Shown here in pieces: positions 1 through 9,781 of a DNA stretch of 64,000 nt. Made by a program: the position numbers and the translations under genes. The stretch's first letter is position 1. Each line of letters begins with the position of its first letter. Below the pieces are notes generated by a model, which was not told the origin of the DNA, searched no databases, and worked only from the letters and a program-made list of their open reading frames with translations. The stretch is from positions 1 through 64,000 of the forward strand of contig CALSPM010000005.1 of NCBI GenBank assembly GCA_943788235.1, in the 5' to 3' direction. Source of the DNA: an uncultured Cyclobacteriaceae bacterium (lineage in GTDB: Bacteria > Bacteroidota > Bacteroidia > Cytophagales > Cyclobacteriaceae).

Positions 1-115
1 ATTCCCAACCCATTCATTTATCAAGGAAACATCTTCCCCTTAACTTTTACTAGTTAACATGAAAACAATGAGCCTTAATTTCAATTGAATTTTTAACCCA
101 TAAAATAAATCAATC

Positions 116-844
116 ATGAAAAAACTAATCTATCTCGTGCGCTTGGTAATTACCCATACTTTACTTGCTCAAATTGTAGTCCTGCATCCTGTAAAAGTAC
201 CGGCCGCGCAGATCAATCATTTTGAAAACATAGAACTCAACTATTCAAAAAAAATAGCTCAACATGCCGTCAACAATGGAAATTTAGAGTTTTGGGCCTT
301 GATGAAAGCTTTTAATCCAGGAGTTGAAGACTACAACTATCTATGGGTCAATGTCTACAAAGACATTGAAAATGCAGTAGGTCAAGCCCCCTGGTGGGAC
401 CATGCCCAAGCGGTGATAGGTGTCGAAACGAGCATCTTGTACGAGGGCTTTTCTGATTTGAAAACGGATCGGCGTTATTATTATGCCATGAATCAAGAGA
501 TCGCAGCCATTGCTCCGGCCCAATACGTCATCTTTAATTTCGCTTCTCCCGAAAATTTGAACTTAATTTTAGAACAAACCAAAAATATCATAATCCCCCA
601 TTTTAAAAAGAACATGGCCGCCTCAGGCATGGTGGGATGGGGATTGGGATTGAAAGTAACTCCCCAAGGCACAGATTATGCCAGCATGATGACTTATGAT
701 GCCTACGACAACTTGGAAAACGTAATGAAACATCTCTCAGGGGGCGCCGCCCTAAGCGGTTTACCACAAAACAAATTAGAACCCATTCAATGGTCCATGC
801 GACCTGTGATGCAAGTGATGGGAGCGACCACTCCTAAACCCTAA
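116..844 (+). CDS. Hypothetical protein, possibly secreted
   Basis: I do not recognise this 242-residue protein. The N-terminus (MKKL, then a hydrophobic stretch to about residue 30) could be a weak signal peptide or anchor, but no clear cleavage site or lipobox is visible. The rest is soluble and rich in aromatic residues (for example FWALMKAFNP and NYLWVNVYKD). A good stem-loop terminator follows the stop, so it looks monocistronic. In length and style (short secreted protein ending in a dimeric alpha/beta-like segment) it loosely resembles the secreted protein at 41926-42612, but I cannot show homology. The ATG is preceded by an A/T-rich leader without a strong Shine-Dalgarno sequence, which is usual for Bacteroidota. 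Confidence 0.6.
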   Translation: MKKLIYLVRLVITHTLLAQIVVLHPVKVPAAQINHFENIELNYSKKIAQHAVNNGNLEFWALMKAFNPGVEDYNYLWVNVYKDIENAVGQAPWWDHAQAVIGVETSILYEGFSDLKTDRRYYYAMNQEIAAIAPAQYVIFNFASPENLNLILEQTKNIIIPHFKKNMAASGMVGWGLGLKVTPQGTDYASMMTYDAYDNLENVMKHLSGGAALSGLPQNKLEPIQWSMRPVMQVMGATTPKP

Positions 845-860
845 ATATAAATTTTCAAAC

Positions 861-887
861 CCTCTGGGCAGCACCAGAGGCTTTTAA
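861..887 (+). terminator. Rho-independent terminator
   Basis: A perfect 7-bp stem CCTCTGG/CCAGAGG with a 6-base loop is followed by CTTTT. It lies 17 bases after the stop of the preceding gene. Confidence 0.75.
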
Positions 888-927
888 TTCCTTTACTCAT
901 CAAAATGAAGCTTCATTTTGAAACTTT

Positions 928-1815
928 ATGAAAAACAAACCACCCACACATGGGTACGTCAAGCTTTTTACCCTGGGAAAAACATTTACTTGGGGTGATT
1001 TATTTGATCGAATTAAGAAATACTTTATGGAGTTTCTAGGTATTTTCATCGTCATTACCTTTTCTTTCTATGTAGAAAGCAAAGGGGAAGAATATGAGAC
1101 CCGCATGACCTATGCCGACTTGTTGAAAGACATCGTCCAAGAACTCCATGCCGTACAGCAATATACCGACCAATACCTCATTCATAATGAGCAAATCAAA
1201 CAAATTTATCGTCAGCAATTGCGTCGTTGGGATGTGGACCAAGACCCCCTATTTATTTTAGCCCCCGAGGATTCACTCTATGACCCTAAACACGCCATCC
1301 CCATGGCTACTTACGCTGAAATTACTGCTTTTGACGAACCTCAACTGCTTTTTACTCTTTTTGAACAGGGGGATTTAGATTTCAAATTGGTCTCTGAAGC
1401 CACGCAAATTATAGAGGAGTTAGATCAGGGTCGTTTGATCGATCAATTGCTTCTCCTCAATCAGCAGGAAAGATTATTGGTGGCGGATTTCAAACAACGC
1501 ATCAAAAACCAATGGACCCAAGATTTGGGTATCCTTACTTTAAAGGATTCCGCTTTTTGGATTAAAAATAGAAAATACATTCAAAACGATCATTATTTAC
1601 GACACAATCTCAGTGAGCGGGTCGCCCTATGGGACACATTCGGTTCCCTCCTTGAGGCCTATCAAAATGAGCTTACCCTCGATATTGCCCGCTTGGACCG
1701 CATTAATCATGGGTTTATGAAAGAGCGGTATTTTATTTATTGGCGGTACAGAGTAATCGCGCTTGAGCTGCGCGCTGCTGCATCAGAAGCCATTATGCGG
1801 CTGGCCCTTATGTGA
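928..1815 (+). CDS. Hypothetical membrane-anchored protein (DUF6090-like)
   Basis: A 295-residue protein with one clear transmembrane segment at about residues 32-50 (FLGIFIVITFSFYVES), then a long helical, charged, probably periplasmic region. This topology, a short cytoplasmic N-terminus with one helix and then about 230 helical residues, resembles DUF6090-type proteins common in Bacteroidota. I assign no function. It sits between a terminator and the polysaccharide exporter on the same strand, with an 81-bp gap to the latter. Confidence 0.55.
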   Translation: MKNKPPTHGYVKLFTLGKTFTWGDLFDRIKKYFMEFLGIFIVITFSFYVESKGEEYETRMTYADLLKDIVQELHAVQQYTDQYLIHNEQIKQIYRQQLRRWDVDQDPLFILAPEDSLYDPKHAIPMATYAEITAFDEPQLLFTLFEQGDLDFKLVSEATQIIEELDQGRLIDQLLLLNQQERLLVADFKQRIKNQWTQDLGILTLKDSAFWIKNRKYIQNDHYLRHNLSERVALWDTFGSLLEAYQNELTLDIARLDRINHGFMKERYFIYWRYRVIALELRAAASEAIMRLALM

Positions 1816-1896
1816 GGTTGGCCTAAGAAAAAATCATGAAACCTTCGAATTTCATGCCAAAGCCTTTAAATTTGACGATTTAATAATGAATACTCC

Positions 1897-2262
1897 ATGA
1901 ACATTAAACTAAAAAGGATCTTTCTCATCCTCTCCCTTGGCATCCTTGTCATTTACTTCCCTGCCGTCAGTCAAGAGATCCCAGATCTTGATAAATTATC
2001 GGATGATCAACTCAAATCCTTCATTCAAAAAGCAGAGGAAGGCGGTTATACTGAAGATCAACTGCTCTTGGGCGCCAAGGCCCGTGGTATGTCTGATGCC
2101 CAAATCAGTAAGTTCAGAGCGCGCATCAACAAAATAAAAGCAGGTGGCGCTGATAAAAAAGGACAAAACACTGAAGGTGGCGTCGACTCTAGAATGCGCC
2201 AAAATTATGAACAAGAAGATAGAGAGGATAAAAAGATTTGTTTGATCCTTTCGGTGAGCTGA
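1897..2262 (+). pseudogene. N-terminal part of the SLBB polysaccharide exporter, cut off by a stop
   Basis: The ORF has a signal peptide (hydrophobic residues about 6-22, ending near VSQEIPD) and then the helical segment found at the start of Bacteroidota SLBB exporters (LSDDQLKSFIQKAEEGG, ARGMSDAQISKFRARI). The following ORF at 2302 is in the same frame, but a TGA at 2260-2262 separates them. Between about 2232 and 2276 the +2 frame encodes the expected linker (DLFDPFGELMGEKD). Two compensating one-base indels, a lost A near 2230-2234 and a gained base near 2277, would therefore restore one protein. These residues belong with the next entry rather than to a separate gene. Confidence 0.75.
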
Positions 2263-2301
2263 TGGGAGAAAAAGACTGATACCCTCCCAAAAATTTTTGG
2301 T

Positions 2302-4349
2302 ATGGATTATTTCAAAAACAACCAACTGAGTTTTGAGCCCAACGTCAACATCCCTACCCCCATCAATTACCGGTTAGGACCGGGTGATGAAATCATTATT
2401 GATCTCTGGGGAGACTCTGAACAAACATATCAGGAGCAAATCTCACCCGATGGCTACATCCGTATCGAACGCTTAGGCCCCATTTATCTCAATGGTCTAG
2501 AAATAGGGGTAGCCAAGAAAAAAATCAATGCCAAACTCAAGACCCTCTATGGAACGTTGGGGTCCTCGACCTATTCACAAATAAGCCTCGGTCAAATACG
2601 TAGCATTCGTATCAATGTGATTGGCGAAGTGATGGTACCGGGTACCTATACGATGTCCTCCTTAGGCAGTGCCTTCAATGCCCTCTACTTGGCGGGCGGT
2701 CCCCAAGAAACGGGCAGTCTGCGAAAAATTGAAGTTTACCGAAATGGGAAATTTCATGGGCGATTAGATGCCTATCAGTTGCTCATCTTTGGCGAAGGTC
2801 AAGACATCAGTCTGAGTGATGGGGATGTGGTGATCGTCAAGCCCTATGATACCCGCGTCTTTATTGATGGCGAGATCAAGCGGCCCGCTTTTTATGATAT
2901 GATGGCAGGTGAATCGCTGGCTCAGCTCTTTGAATACGCTGGGGGTCCCACAGACATGGGCTATACGGATCGCGTGACGGTCAGAAGAAAAACAGGCAAC
3001 TTCCGCGCAATCAAAAGTTTATCTCTCAATGACAGTAGCTCATTGATGAATGGGGATGAAATCAAAATACCACCCATCAGCCATCGTTTTCTCAATCGGA
3101 TTCAAATAGAGGGCGCCGTAAACTTTCCAGGGGCCTTTGAGTATACAGAAGGCCTCATGCTGTCTTCCTTAATTGAGCAGTCCGGGGGGCTTGCTGGGGA
3201 TGCTTTTCTTGGGCGCGGAATCATCATCCGACTGGACCCCGACCTGAACTTGACCAATGAACCCTTCAACGTGGGAGAAGTCGTGAACGGAACCTCAGAT
3301 ATCGCCCTGAAAAATGAAGATTTCATCAAAATTCAATCCATCCAAGATCTCAAAGAGGAAGAGACCGTGCGGATCGAAGGAGAAATTCAAAAAGGAGGTA
3401 ATTATCCTTACATCGCCAATATGACGGTAGAAGATCTCATTCTGCTCGCCGATGGCTTTAAAACCTCTGCTGCCCGAGCCAATGTGGAAGTTGCCCGAAG
3501 AGGAGCACTCGATAATGAAAATGCAGTTGCTGAAATTTTCAATTTTAAGATCGATGAAAACCTAACATTGAGTCCTGAAGCATCTAAAATGAAGTTGCTG
3601 CCCTTCGACTTGATCACCATCCGCCGGGCGCCAGGATATGGTTTACAAGAATTGGTCGAAATAGAAGGAGAGGTCAAGTATCCAGGCAAATATGGGTTGA
3701 AATCAACATCGGAAACGATCTATGACCTTCTTGTTCGCGCAGGAGGTCTTCGTGATGAGGCCTACACAGCAGGGGCCATGCTCATAAGAAGGTCAGATTA
3801 TGCCGCATCCACCAACGACATTACCAATTATAGAGCGGACATCAAACGCAATAAAGTCCTTTCTATTTTAGAAAATGATACGGCTGCCTATGAGCAAGCC
3901 CTCAAAAAACTTGATTTGGACGAGTCTATCGGTATCGATTTGGCAGCAATTATTTTAAATCCAAATAGTGATGCCAACATGACCCTTCAAGAAGGAGACA
4001 TTATCAGCATCCCCAAGGCATTCAATACCGTACAAGTCCGGGGTGAAGTGCTCAATCCCAGTAAGGTCAAATACTCCTCTGGCTTATCGTTAGGTCAATA
4101 CATAGGACGTGCTGGTGGATTTTCAAGTGCTGCCAAAAAATCTAAATCTTATGTCATTTACGCCAATGGATCCTCGCAAAGAACAACTGCTTTTTTAGGT
4201 TTCCGGTTTTATCCCAAAGTATTACCCGGAACTGAAATCATTATTCCTAGAAAGGCAGAAACTACTAAAACCAGTGTAGCAGAAATAGTTGGGTTGGCCT
4301 CAGCGCCTTGGCTTCACTGACTTTGATTATTAATTCGTTGACGCAGTAG
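2302..4349 (+). CDS. Polysaccharide export protein, Poly_export plus multiple SLBB domains (Wza family)
   Basis: This is the main part of an outer-membrane polysaccharide exporter. A Poly_export domain comes first (about residues 11-80; NYRLGPGDEIIIDLWGD). About six SLBB-type segments follow, recognisable by repeated G-E-x-x-x-P-G-x-Y motifs (INVIGEVMVPGTYTM, VFIDGEIKRPAFYDM, IQIEGAVNFPGAFEY, VRIEGEIQKGGNYPY, VEIEGEVKYPGKYGL, VQVRGEVLNPSKVKY), each followed by AGG or a close variant. The uninterrupted frame ends with TGA at 4318-4320. However, another frame continues from about 4303 to a TAG at 4347-4349 and encodes the expected hydrophobic C-terminus (ALASLTLIINSLTQ), so a further frameshift near 4300 is likely. 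The protein would act with the Wzz-like protein at 37018-38159. It is far from the 3' end of the biosynthesis operon, with mobile debris between. Confidence 0.85.
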
Positions 4350-4442
4350 AATTATATATTATTTCATAAAAATATAGTAAATTATTTATAGTTTTGTTAT
4401 ATTCAATTTTATAACAGAAATAATCACCATATAATTTTTGAA

Positions 4443-4823
4443 ATGAAAAATAAGCGACTCAAAGAACAAGAAAGAAAAAATATTCGATCTTTATTACTGG
4501 AGGGCAAAACTAGTAAGCAAGTTGCAGAAATAATGGCTGTTTCGGTGGCTACCATTAATAACCTTAGGGCCTTGTTTAAGAAAGATGGAGATACCTTTAC
4601 TAAAAAGAAATTAACCTCTCAAGCTTCAATATCTACAAGGTCAAAAGTAAAATTGACATCAAAAAATGAAATCGGCACAAAATTAAAAAAGAAAAAAACT
4701 AACATAAATACACCACAAAACTCTGAATATATTTATAACATAAACGGCACAAGTATTAGTTTTATAGATAAGCCAAAAAGTATTCAAATAGGCAAAAATA
4801 AAATTATTGTAGATTATAACTAG
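4443..4823 (+). CDS. Small helix-turn-helix protein
   Basis: A 126-residue, lysine-rich protein. Residues 1-45 form a resolvase or transposase-like HTH (ERKNIRSLLLEGKTSKQVA, then VSVATINNLRALF). The remainder is a basic low-complexity linker and a short beta-rich C-terminus. It could be a DNA-binding regulator of the adjoining exporter or a remnant of a mobile element, and nothing visible decides between these. It lies between the exporter and a decayed IS element. Confidence 0.5.
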   Translation: MKNKRLKEQERKNIRSLLLEGKTSKQVAEIMAVSVATINNLRALFKKDGDTFTKKKLTSQASISTRSKVKLTSKNEIGTKLKKKKTNINTPQNSEYIYNINGTSISFIDKPKSIQIGKNKIIVDYN

Positions 4824-4903
4824 TTATTATTATACAAAAGAAAACCATTAATATTAGATGTAAGTCTTCAAACTAATGTTTACCAAAGATAATCAAAGTT
4901 AAG

Positions 4904-5878
4904 TCATAAATTTAATCGTTGCAACAGGTGTTGCTTTCTTCTTTTTTTCATTGTTTTTAGTTTAATTAAATGCCGTTGTTTTAAGATCTCAAGTCCGCGT
5001 CCAAAGTACACATCCGCCGGTGTTAGATTTTCAGTGATTCGTGATATCGTACGTTGTTGTAATACTCAACAAACTCTTCAAGTCTGTTTATTAAATCCCC
5101 AGGTAAATAATAATTTTCAAGTTTTACAATGTTTTTCATTGATCTGTGCCAACGTTCTATTTTTCCTTGCGTCTGCGGGTGCACAGGTCTTCCTCTAACA
5201 TGACTCATTCCCTTATCCTTAATGTACTCAGCAAGTTCTGAACTGATGTAGTAAGAACCATTATCACTGAGCAGTCTGGGGCTGTTGTTCTTATCTAGGC
5301 TAGCTTTTTCTAAAGCACTATCAATCGTTCTCCTGACCTCATCAGCATTCATATTAGAGCATAGCTCCCAGTGTACAATATAACGGCTGTAATCATCTAA
5401 AAAAGTAGATAGGTAATACCAACCCCATCCAATTATTTTAAAGTTTGTAAAATCAGTTTGCCACATTTGATGCACTCGGGTTGTTTTATCCTTGAACTAT
5501 CACAAGCTCTCATCACATATATGCTGGAGAAGTAATCAGTCCTCTTGATTTGAGTATCCGATATACACTACTTTCAGATATGAAGTAACCATTTTGATCA
5601 ATCATGCGGTAAGCAAGCTCTCTTGGAGACAGTTCGGGAACTTCCAAAGCAAGTTCAACCACTTCATTTCGAACTTGGTCAGGTATTCTATTCCACTGGC
5701 TGTTATTGGTACGTCTTTTAGGTGAAAGACCATCATAACCATGCTTAGTATACTTTCCATACCAGTTGTAAAACGTCCTTTTTGAAATGTCCAGCTCACC
5801 AAGTGTTCTGTTCACGCCAAGTTCTGAGTCTTCAACCAATCGGATGATCTCGTATTTTTCATCTTGAGTAAAGCGCAT
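4904..5878 (-). pseudogene. IS3-family transposase OrfB (integrase core), frameshifted
   Basis: Open frames at 5513-5878 and 5023-5475, plus a tail at 4904-5022, together make an OrfB. It has an N-terminal HTH (RFTQDEKYEIIRLVEDSE), then the DDE integrase core with WQTDFTNFK, LDDYSRYIVHWEL, LLSDNGSYY and the HPQTQGKIERWHRSMKN segment that carries the catalytic Glu. Indels lie near 5475-5513 and near 5023. The last frame continues as NLTPADVYFGRG to a TGA at 4904. No single intact product is possible. Confidence 0.8.
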
Positions 5879-5892
5879 ATACTTTCTGAACT

Positions 5893-6256
5893 TTATGCTA
5901 GACCACGCAAGCTTTTTTTGAGTACTCTGATTTCAAGAGCTTGCTCTGCAGCAACCAGTTTAAGGTTCTGCGATTCATCCTTGAGATCTTTAACTTCTCC
6001 GGGATTAACATCACGCTCTGTATCGTCATTTAAACGCTTTTTACCTGCTTCAATAAAGTCCTTGCTCCAACGATAGTAGAGCGCTGGTGCTATTCCCTTC
6101 TTTACGACAAATTTCTGAAATTGATTCTTCTCCTTTTAATCCTTCAAGAACGATTCTGATTTTTTCTTCAGAACCAAACTTTCTTCTGGTTTGTCTTCTG
6201 ATATCTCTTACAACTGCCTCAGCAGTTCTTTTTATTGGTCTTCCTACTTTTCCCAT
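5893..6256 (-). pseudogene. IS3-family transposase OrfA (HTH), frameshifted
   Basis: The start MGKVGRPIKRTAEAVV and the segment FGSEEKIRIVLEGLKGEES match the OrfA of the intact copy. After CRKEG an extra G shifts the frame. The expected continuation (LYYRWSKDFIEAGKKRL) is in another frame, running to a TAA at 5893. An A7 run near 5911-5918 sits where a -1 slip would join OrfA to OrfB, as in the intact relative. Confidence 0.7.
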
Positions 6257-6464
6257 TATTTACTTTTTTAAGATTTGATAAAGTCTTGGAAGATGTCTTT
6301 CAAGATAATAAACTGTTACTTATCTTTATTTCTTAAGTGGTAAACATTAGGCTGACGTTTTACAAGAGGGACCTCTGGAGAAGTCCATTTTACCTTAACT
6401 TAAGGTGGGATAAAGGAGGGGATTTCAAATTAATTACATAATAAAAACAAATTTAACTGAATTA

Positions 6465-6683
6465 CTATTTTGATAAAATATCAAATAATTCGTGATTAAT
6501 GTAGTAATTCGTAACACCTAATTTCTTTTTTGTTAATATTCCATCATCTGACAACGTGTTCAAGTAATTAGCAGCAGTAATTCTTGACACCTTTAAATCT
6601 TTCTCTACAAATTCGATTTTAGTATACGGATGTTTAAATTTATTTTTTATTATCTGTTTATTGAAAGTAATAATTACATTCAT
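6465..6683 (-). pseudogene. Fic-protein C-terminal winged-helix fragment
   Basis: The 72 residues align by eye with the C-terminal end of the Fic protein encoded divergently next door: HPYTKIEFVEKDLKVSRITA against LPYTKRQFLIDAKLGTPKTV, then a shared NYL, then the wing and the terminal NHELFDIL against NHKLMAIL. The Fic catalytic part is absent. It is probably the remnant of a second Fic gene, but could be translated as a small wHTH protein, in which case it might regulate its neighbour. Confidence 0.55.
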
Positions 6684-6758
6684 AAGTAGAATAAAGGTAA
6701 ATTTTCAGTATATTTACCCTCGTTAAGATTACGTGAGTAATATGTACCCTTATTTAAA

Positions 6759-7844
6759 ATGACAAAATTTAATAGAAAAATACCTTACAATAGTTTACCA
6801 ATATTACCCCCTAGAACAAATTTAGAAACTACTAAAGTGTTACGCAAGACTATTGATGCTAGTAGAGCGCTAGCAAAACTTAATGGTATGCTTACCAATT
6901 TACCAAATCCAACGTTGTTTTTGGATACTATTCATTTACAAGAGGCTAAAGCAAGTTCAGAAATAGAGAATATCATCACAACAAATGATGATTTATATAG
7001 ATCTTTAGTAGCAGACAAAAAGTTTGATAATCCAGCTACAAAAGAAGTCATAAGCTACAAAGAAGCACTTTGGAATGGTTTACAACAAATAGAAACTCGA
7101 CCTTTTATAAGTACAAACTTATGTGTTGAAATTGTACAAAGCATTAAAAAAAATACTGCAGGTATTAGAACAACGCCAGGAACTGCTTTGAAAAATACGA
7201 ATGATGAAACCATTTACACACCACCTTCAGGGGAAGCTATTATAAGAGAAAAGTTACATAATCTCGAAACTTTTATAAATGGTGACGATGCTATTGATCC
7301 ATTAATTAAAATGGCTTTAATGCATTATCAATTTGAAGCGATACACCCTTTTAGTGATGGTAATGGTAGAACAGGACGAATATTGTTATTATTATATCTA
7401 AAACTCGAAAAACTGTTGGATACACCTGCTATTTATTTAAGTGAATATATCATTAAAAATAAGACTGACTATTATACGAAACTGAGAAAGGTAACTGAAA
7501 ATAATGATTGGGAAGGGTGGATACTTTACATGCTTGAAATGGTTGAATATACAGCTAATAAAGGACTAGAACGCTTAAAAGATGTTACTTCATTAATGGA
7601 TCAAATGGCAACAGAGATTAAGGAAACATTACCTAAAGTATATACTAAAGAATTGGTTGAAATACTATTTAGATTGCCTTATACTAAACGACAGTTTTTA
7701 ATTGATGCTAAATTAGGGACACCAAAAACCGTAGGTAATTATTTAATGGAATTAGAAAAATCTGGTTTTTTAATTTCTGAAAAAGTGGGTAAAGAAAAAT
7801 TATATCTTAACCATAAATTAATGGCTATATTGGAAATCCCTTAA
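6759..7844 (+). CDS. Fic family protein (AMP transferase) with N-terminal autoinhibitory motif
   Basis: A 361-residue Fic protein. The catalytic motif HPFSDGNGRTGR is at residues 196-207, with the catalytic His at 196. Family knowledge: Fic enzymes usually transfer AMP from ATP to target hydroxyls. SSEIEN at residues 66-71 fits the inhibitory helix motif [S/T]xxxE[G/N], so this is a class II, self-inhibited Fic protein. The C-terminal ~75 residues form a winged helix (LPYTKRQFLID to the end), common in bacterial Fic regulators. It sits among mobile debris rather than beside an obvious antitoxin. The start ATG is well placed after an AT-rich leader. Confidence 0.9.
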   Translation: MTKFNRKIPYNSLPILPPRTNLETTKVLRKTIDASRALAKLNGMLTNLPNPTLFLDTIHLQEAKASSEIENIITTNDDLYRSLVADKKFDNPATKEVISYKEALWNGLQQIETRPFISTNLCVEIVQSIKKNTAGIRTTPGTALKNTNDETIYTPPSGEAIIREKLHNLETFINGDDAIDPLIKMALMHYQFEAIHPFSDGNGRTGRILLLLYLKLEKLLDTPAIYLSEYIIKNKTDYYTKLRKVTENNDWEGWILYMLEMVEYTANKGLERLKDVTSLMDQMATEIKETLPKVYTKELVEILFRLPYTKRQFLIDAKLGTPKTVGNYLMELEKSGFLISEKVGKEKLYLNHKLMAILEIP

Positions 7845-8436
7845 TTTTCTTAGGTTGCAAATTTTTGAAAAAAAGAGTTGAATTAAGGAGTATTTAATTA
7901 TTTTCTTGTACTGTTCTACTATTAACAAACCTTATGAAGATCTTTTAGAACCTTTAGTAAATATGTGAAATTTAACGGAATCACTATTATGTATAAAAAA
8001 ATCAATTTTCTTTACAAAAGGAAGGTTATATGATAAGATAATTCAAAAAGTTTAACAAAGGAAGTAAAAACCATTGAAGATTGTGTTATGATAAATCAAT
8101 TAATAAAATCACACACTATGAGAGGGTCTTTTACGTTACGCAATAAGCTTGTAAATTTTAAAATCTCATGGCCATTTAGTATTGAGAATTACAGGTGTTA
8201 TTAAATAAAATACTATACATAATATTAATTAATTAAAAATTATTTAGACTACAGTCCGTAGTCTTTTCAAAAATAAATCACATAACTTACTTAAAATAAG
8301 CATTTTAACTATTTTATTTTAAATAAATAACGTATATTTAAATAATAAATCTTGTTAAATTTTAGTAATTATTTTGTTATATACTAAATAATTACAAACT
8401 ATATTCATGTTAAATAATTAAAATAACATACGTTAA
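7845..8436. other. Gene-free AT-rich stretch
   Basis: About 590 bases without a supportable gene. Short readable patches occur (for example about 8100-8200 on the plus strand), but stops break every frame, so at most this is a decayed gene I cannot identify. A hairpin at 8246-8267 is the only clear structure. Confidence 0.5.
8246..8267 (+). terminator. Hairpin followed by T-run, possible terminator
   Basis: Perfect 7-bp stem AGACTAC/GTAGTCT with a 5-base loop, followed by TTT. It lies 400 bp after the Fic gene, so it may end a longer transcript or belong to decayed DNA. Confidence 0.45.
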
Positions 8437-9452
8437 ATGCAAGTTAATTTTTACAAAAAACCACAAACAAAGGCTTCAAACACCTTCTCAAAAATAGAAA
8501 ATTCCGTTTTATTTTTAGATTATTTGGAGCATTTTATTTCCAATTCAGCCACAAAAAGAGTTCAAGGGTATGGAACGGTGGGCTTGGCACACAATACCGT
8601 TCGGACCTATAAATCTCTTTTCGAATCGTAAAAGTCTATGAATTTGAGAAATCTGAAAGACTCTATTTGAATTCCATCGATAAATATACCGCAGAATCTT
8701 TTACCCGTTTTCTAAAAATTGAGACAGCAGTATAGTGATAATTACTGCGGTCAGCTCTTAAAATTATTGAAGATTATTCTGCGTGATGCTGAGAAAAGCG
8801 GCTTGGAAGTGCACCCTTATTCTAATTATATAGAGTCTTTTAAACAGAAAGAGTTCCGATCGAATTCTTCATATTTTAAATCCATCAGAGATAAAGCATT
8901 AAAGGAATTACAGCATATCCCTGAAGTATATACAAGATAGCTATAAGTGGCTATTAATCGGATTATGTATCGGTCAGCGGGTATCAGATTTATTAAAGTT
9001 AACTCCGAATAATCTTAGAAAAGCACCTACTGGCTTGTATATAGATATTTCCAACAGAAAACAAAGAAGGCTGTAACCGTTGGTGTGGCAGATCCATTGG
9101 TGATTCAACTATTAGAGAATAAATTCCCGAAAAGAGTTTCACAAGTGGTTTTTAATAAACAGATAAAAAGTCTTTGTAAAATGGCCGGAATAGATGGGTT
9201 GGTGAGTGGGTTTAAAAACAACCCAAAGACTCGAAGAAAAGAAGTTGTATCTGCGCCGAAGTATGAGTTTATAACCTCACACATTATGAGGCGTTCGTTT
9301 GCTTCTAATTATTATGGAAAATAGAAACACCGCTACTTATGAATATTACCGGACATTCTAAAGAGAGTACTTTTCTGACTTATATTGGGACGCATCAAAA
9401 TAAAGATGCACTAGCAGATTTGTTTATGCAACAGGCGGGTGTTATTTGGTAG
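8437..9452 (+). pseudogene. Tyrosine recombinase (phage-type integrase), decayed
   Basis: Open pieces at 8437-8631, 8719-8940 and 9085-9324, with frame changes between them, add up to a Bacteroidota tyrosine recombinase. Present are an N-terminal SAM-like core-binding part (HNTVRTYKSLF, TAESFTRFLK), the first catalytic Arg region (GLCIGQRVSDLLKL, near 8960), the HxxR box (HIMRRSFASNYYGK, near 9281) and the final box GHSKESTFLTYI with the tyrosine near 9384. The reading frame runs to a TAG at 9450-9452. The gene is inactive as read. Together with the adjoining minus-strand small ORF it marks the left edge of the acquired region. Confidence 0.8.
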
Positions 9453-9738
9453 GATCTGGATCTCTATCCATAATTCCTTGCTTATCTATTTCTTTTAATT
9501 GTTCTATTGTAAATTGATCTCGAACAGATTTTGTTTTTGGAAAGATATAATTAGAAAGGGTTACAAAGAGTTTTACCCGTTCTGTTTTGGTTAGTTTTTC
9601 TTGGTTTACTAGCAGATCATCCAACACTTTTTCATAGAGTATTTCCATCTTTTCCTTAACGGAAGGTCCTTCTTTTTTTGCAGGTCCTCTTTTAGATTTT
9701 TTTCCTGCTTTCTTTGCTGAATTTGGATCGAATGGCAT
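9442..9738 (-). CDS. Small conserved hypothetical protein found near integrases
   Basis: A 98-residue protein with a Lys/Gly-rich N-terminus (SAKKAGKKSKRGPAKKEG) and a helical body (LTKTERVKLFVTLSNYIFPK). The layout, a basic N-terminus followed by KxxRxxLxxxLxxYxxPK, is shared with the two broken small ORFs at 47103-47351 and 57333-57696, so these appear to be one loose family of accessory ORFs. Its function is unknown to me. It overlaps the integrase remnant by 11 bp and is convergent with it. Confidence 0.5.
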   Translation of the reverse strand: MPFDPNSAKKAGKKSKRGPAKKEGPSVKEKMEILYEKVLDDLLVNQEKLTKTERVKLFVTLSNYIFPKTKSVRDQFTIEQLKEIDKQGIMDRDPDPTK

Positions 9739-9781
9739 GTATATTAAAATTAGATTCTCATTTAAATTTAGTTAAAAAAGT

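Larger units (their letters stand above)
4873..6350 (-). mobile_element. IS3-family insertion sequence, decayed copy (IS-A)
   Basis: Both transposase frames lie on the minus strand. Matching terminal inverted sequences occur at 4873-4885 (CTAATGTTTACCA) and 6338-6350 (its reverse complement). No target-site duplication is evident. The transposase is clearly related to the intact copy at 21341-22814 but quite divergent, and the ends differ, so this is a different IS of the same family. At least three indels disrupt it. Confidence 0.75.
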
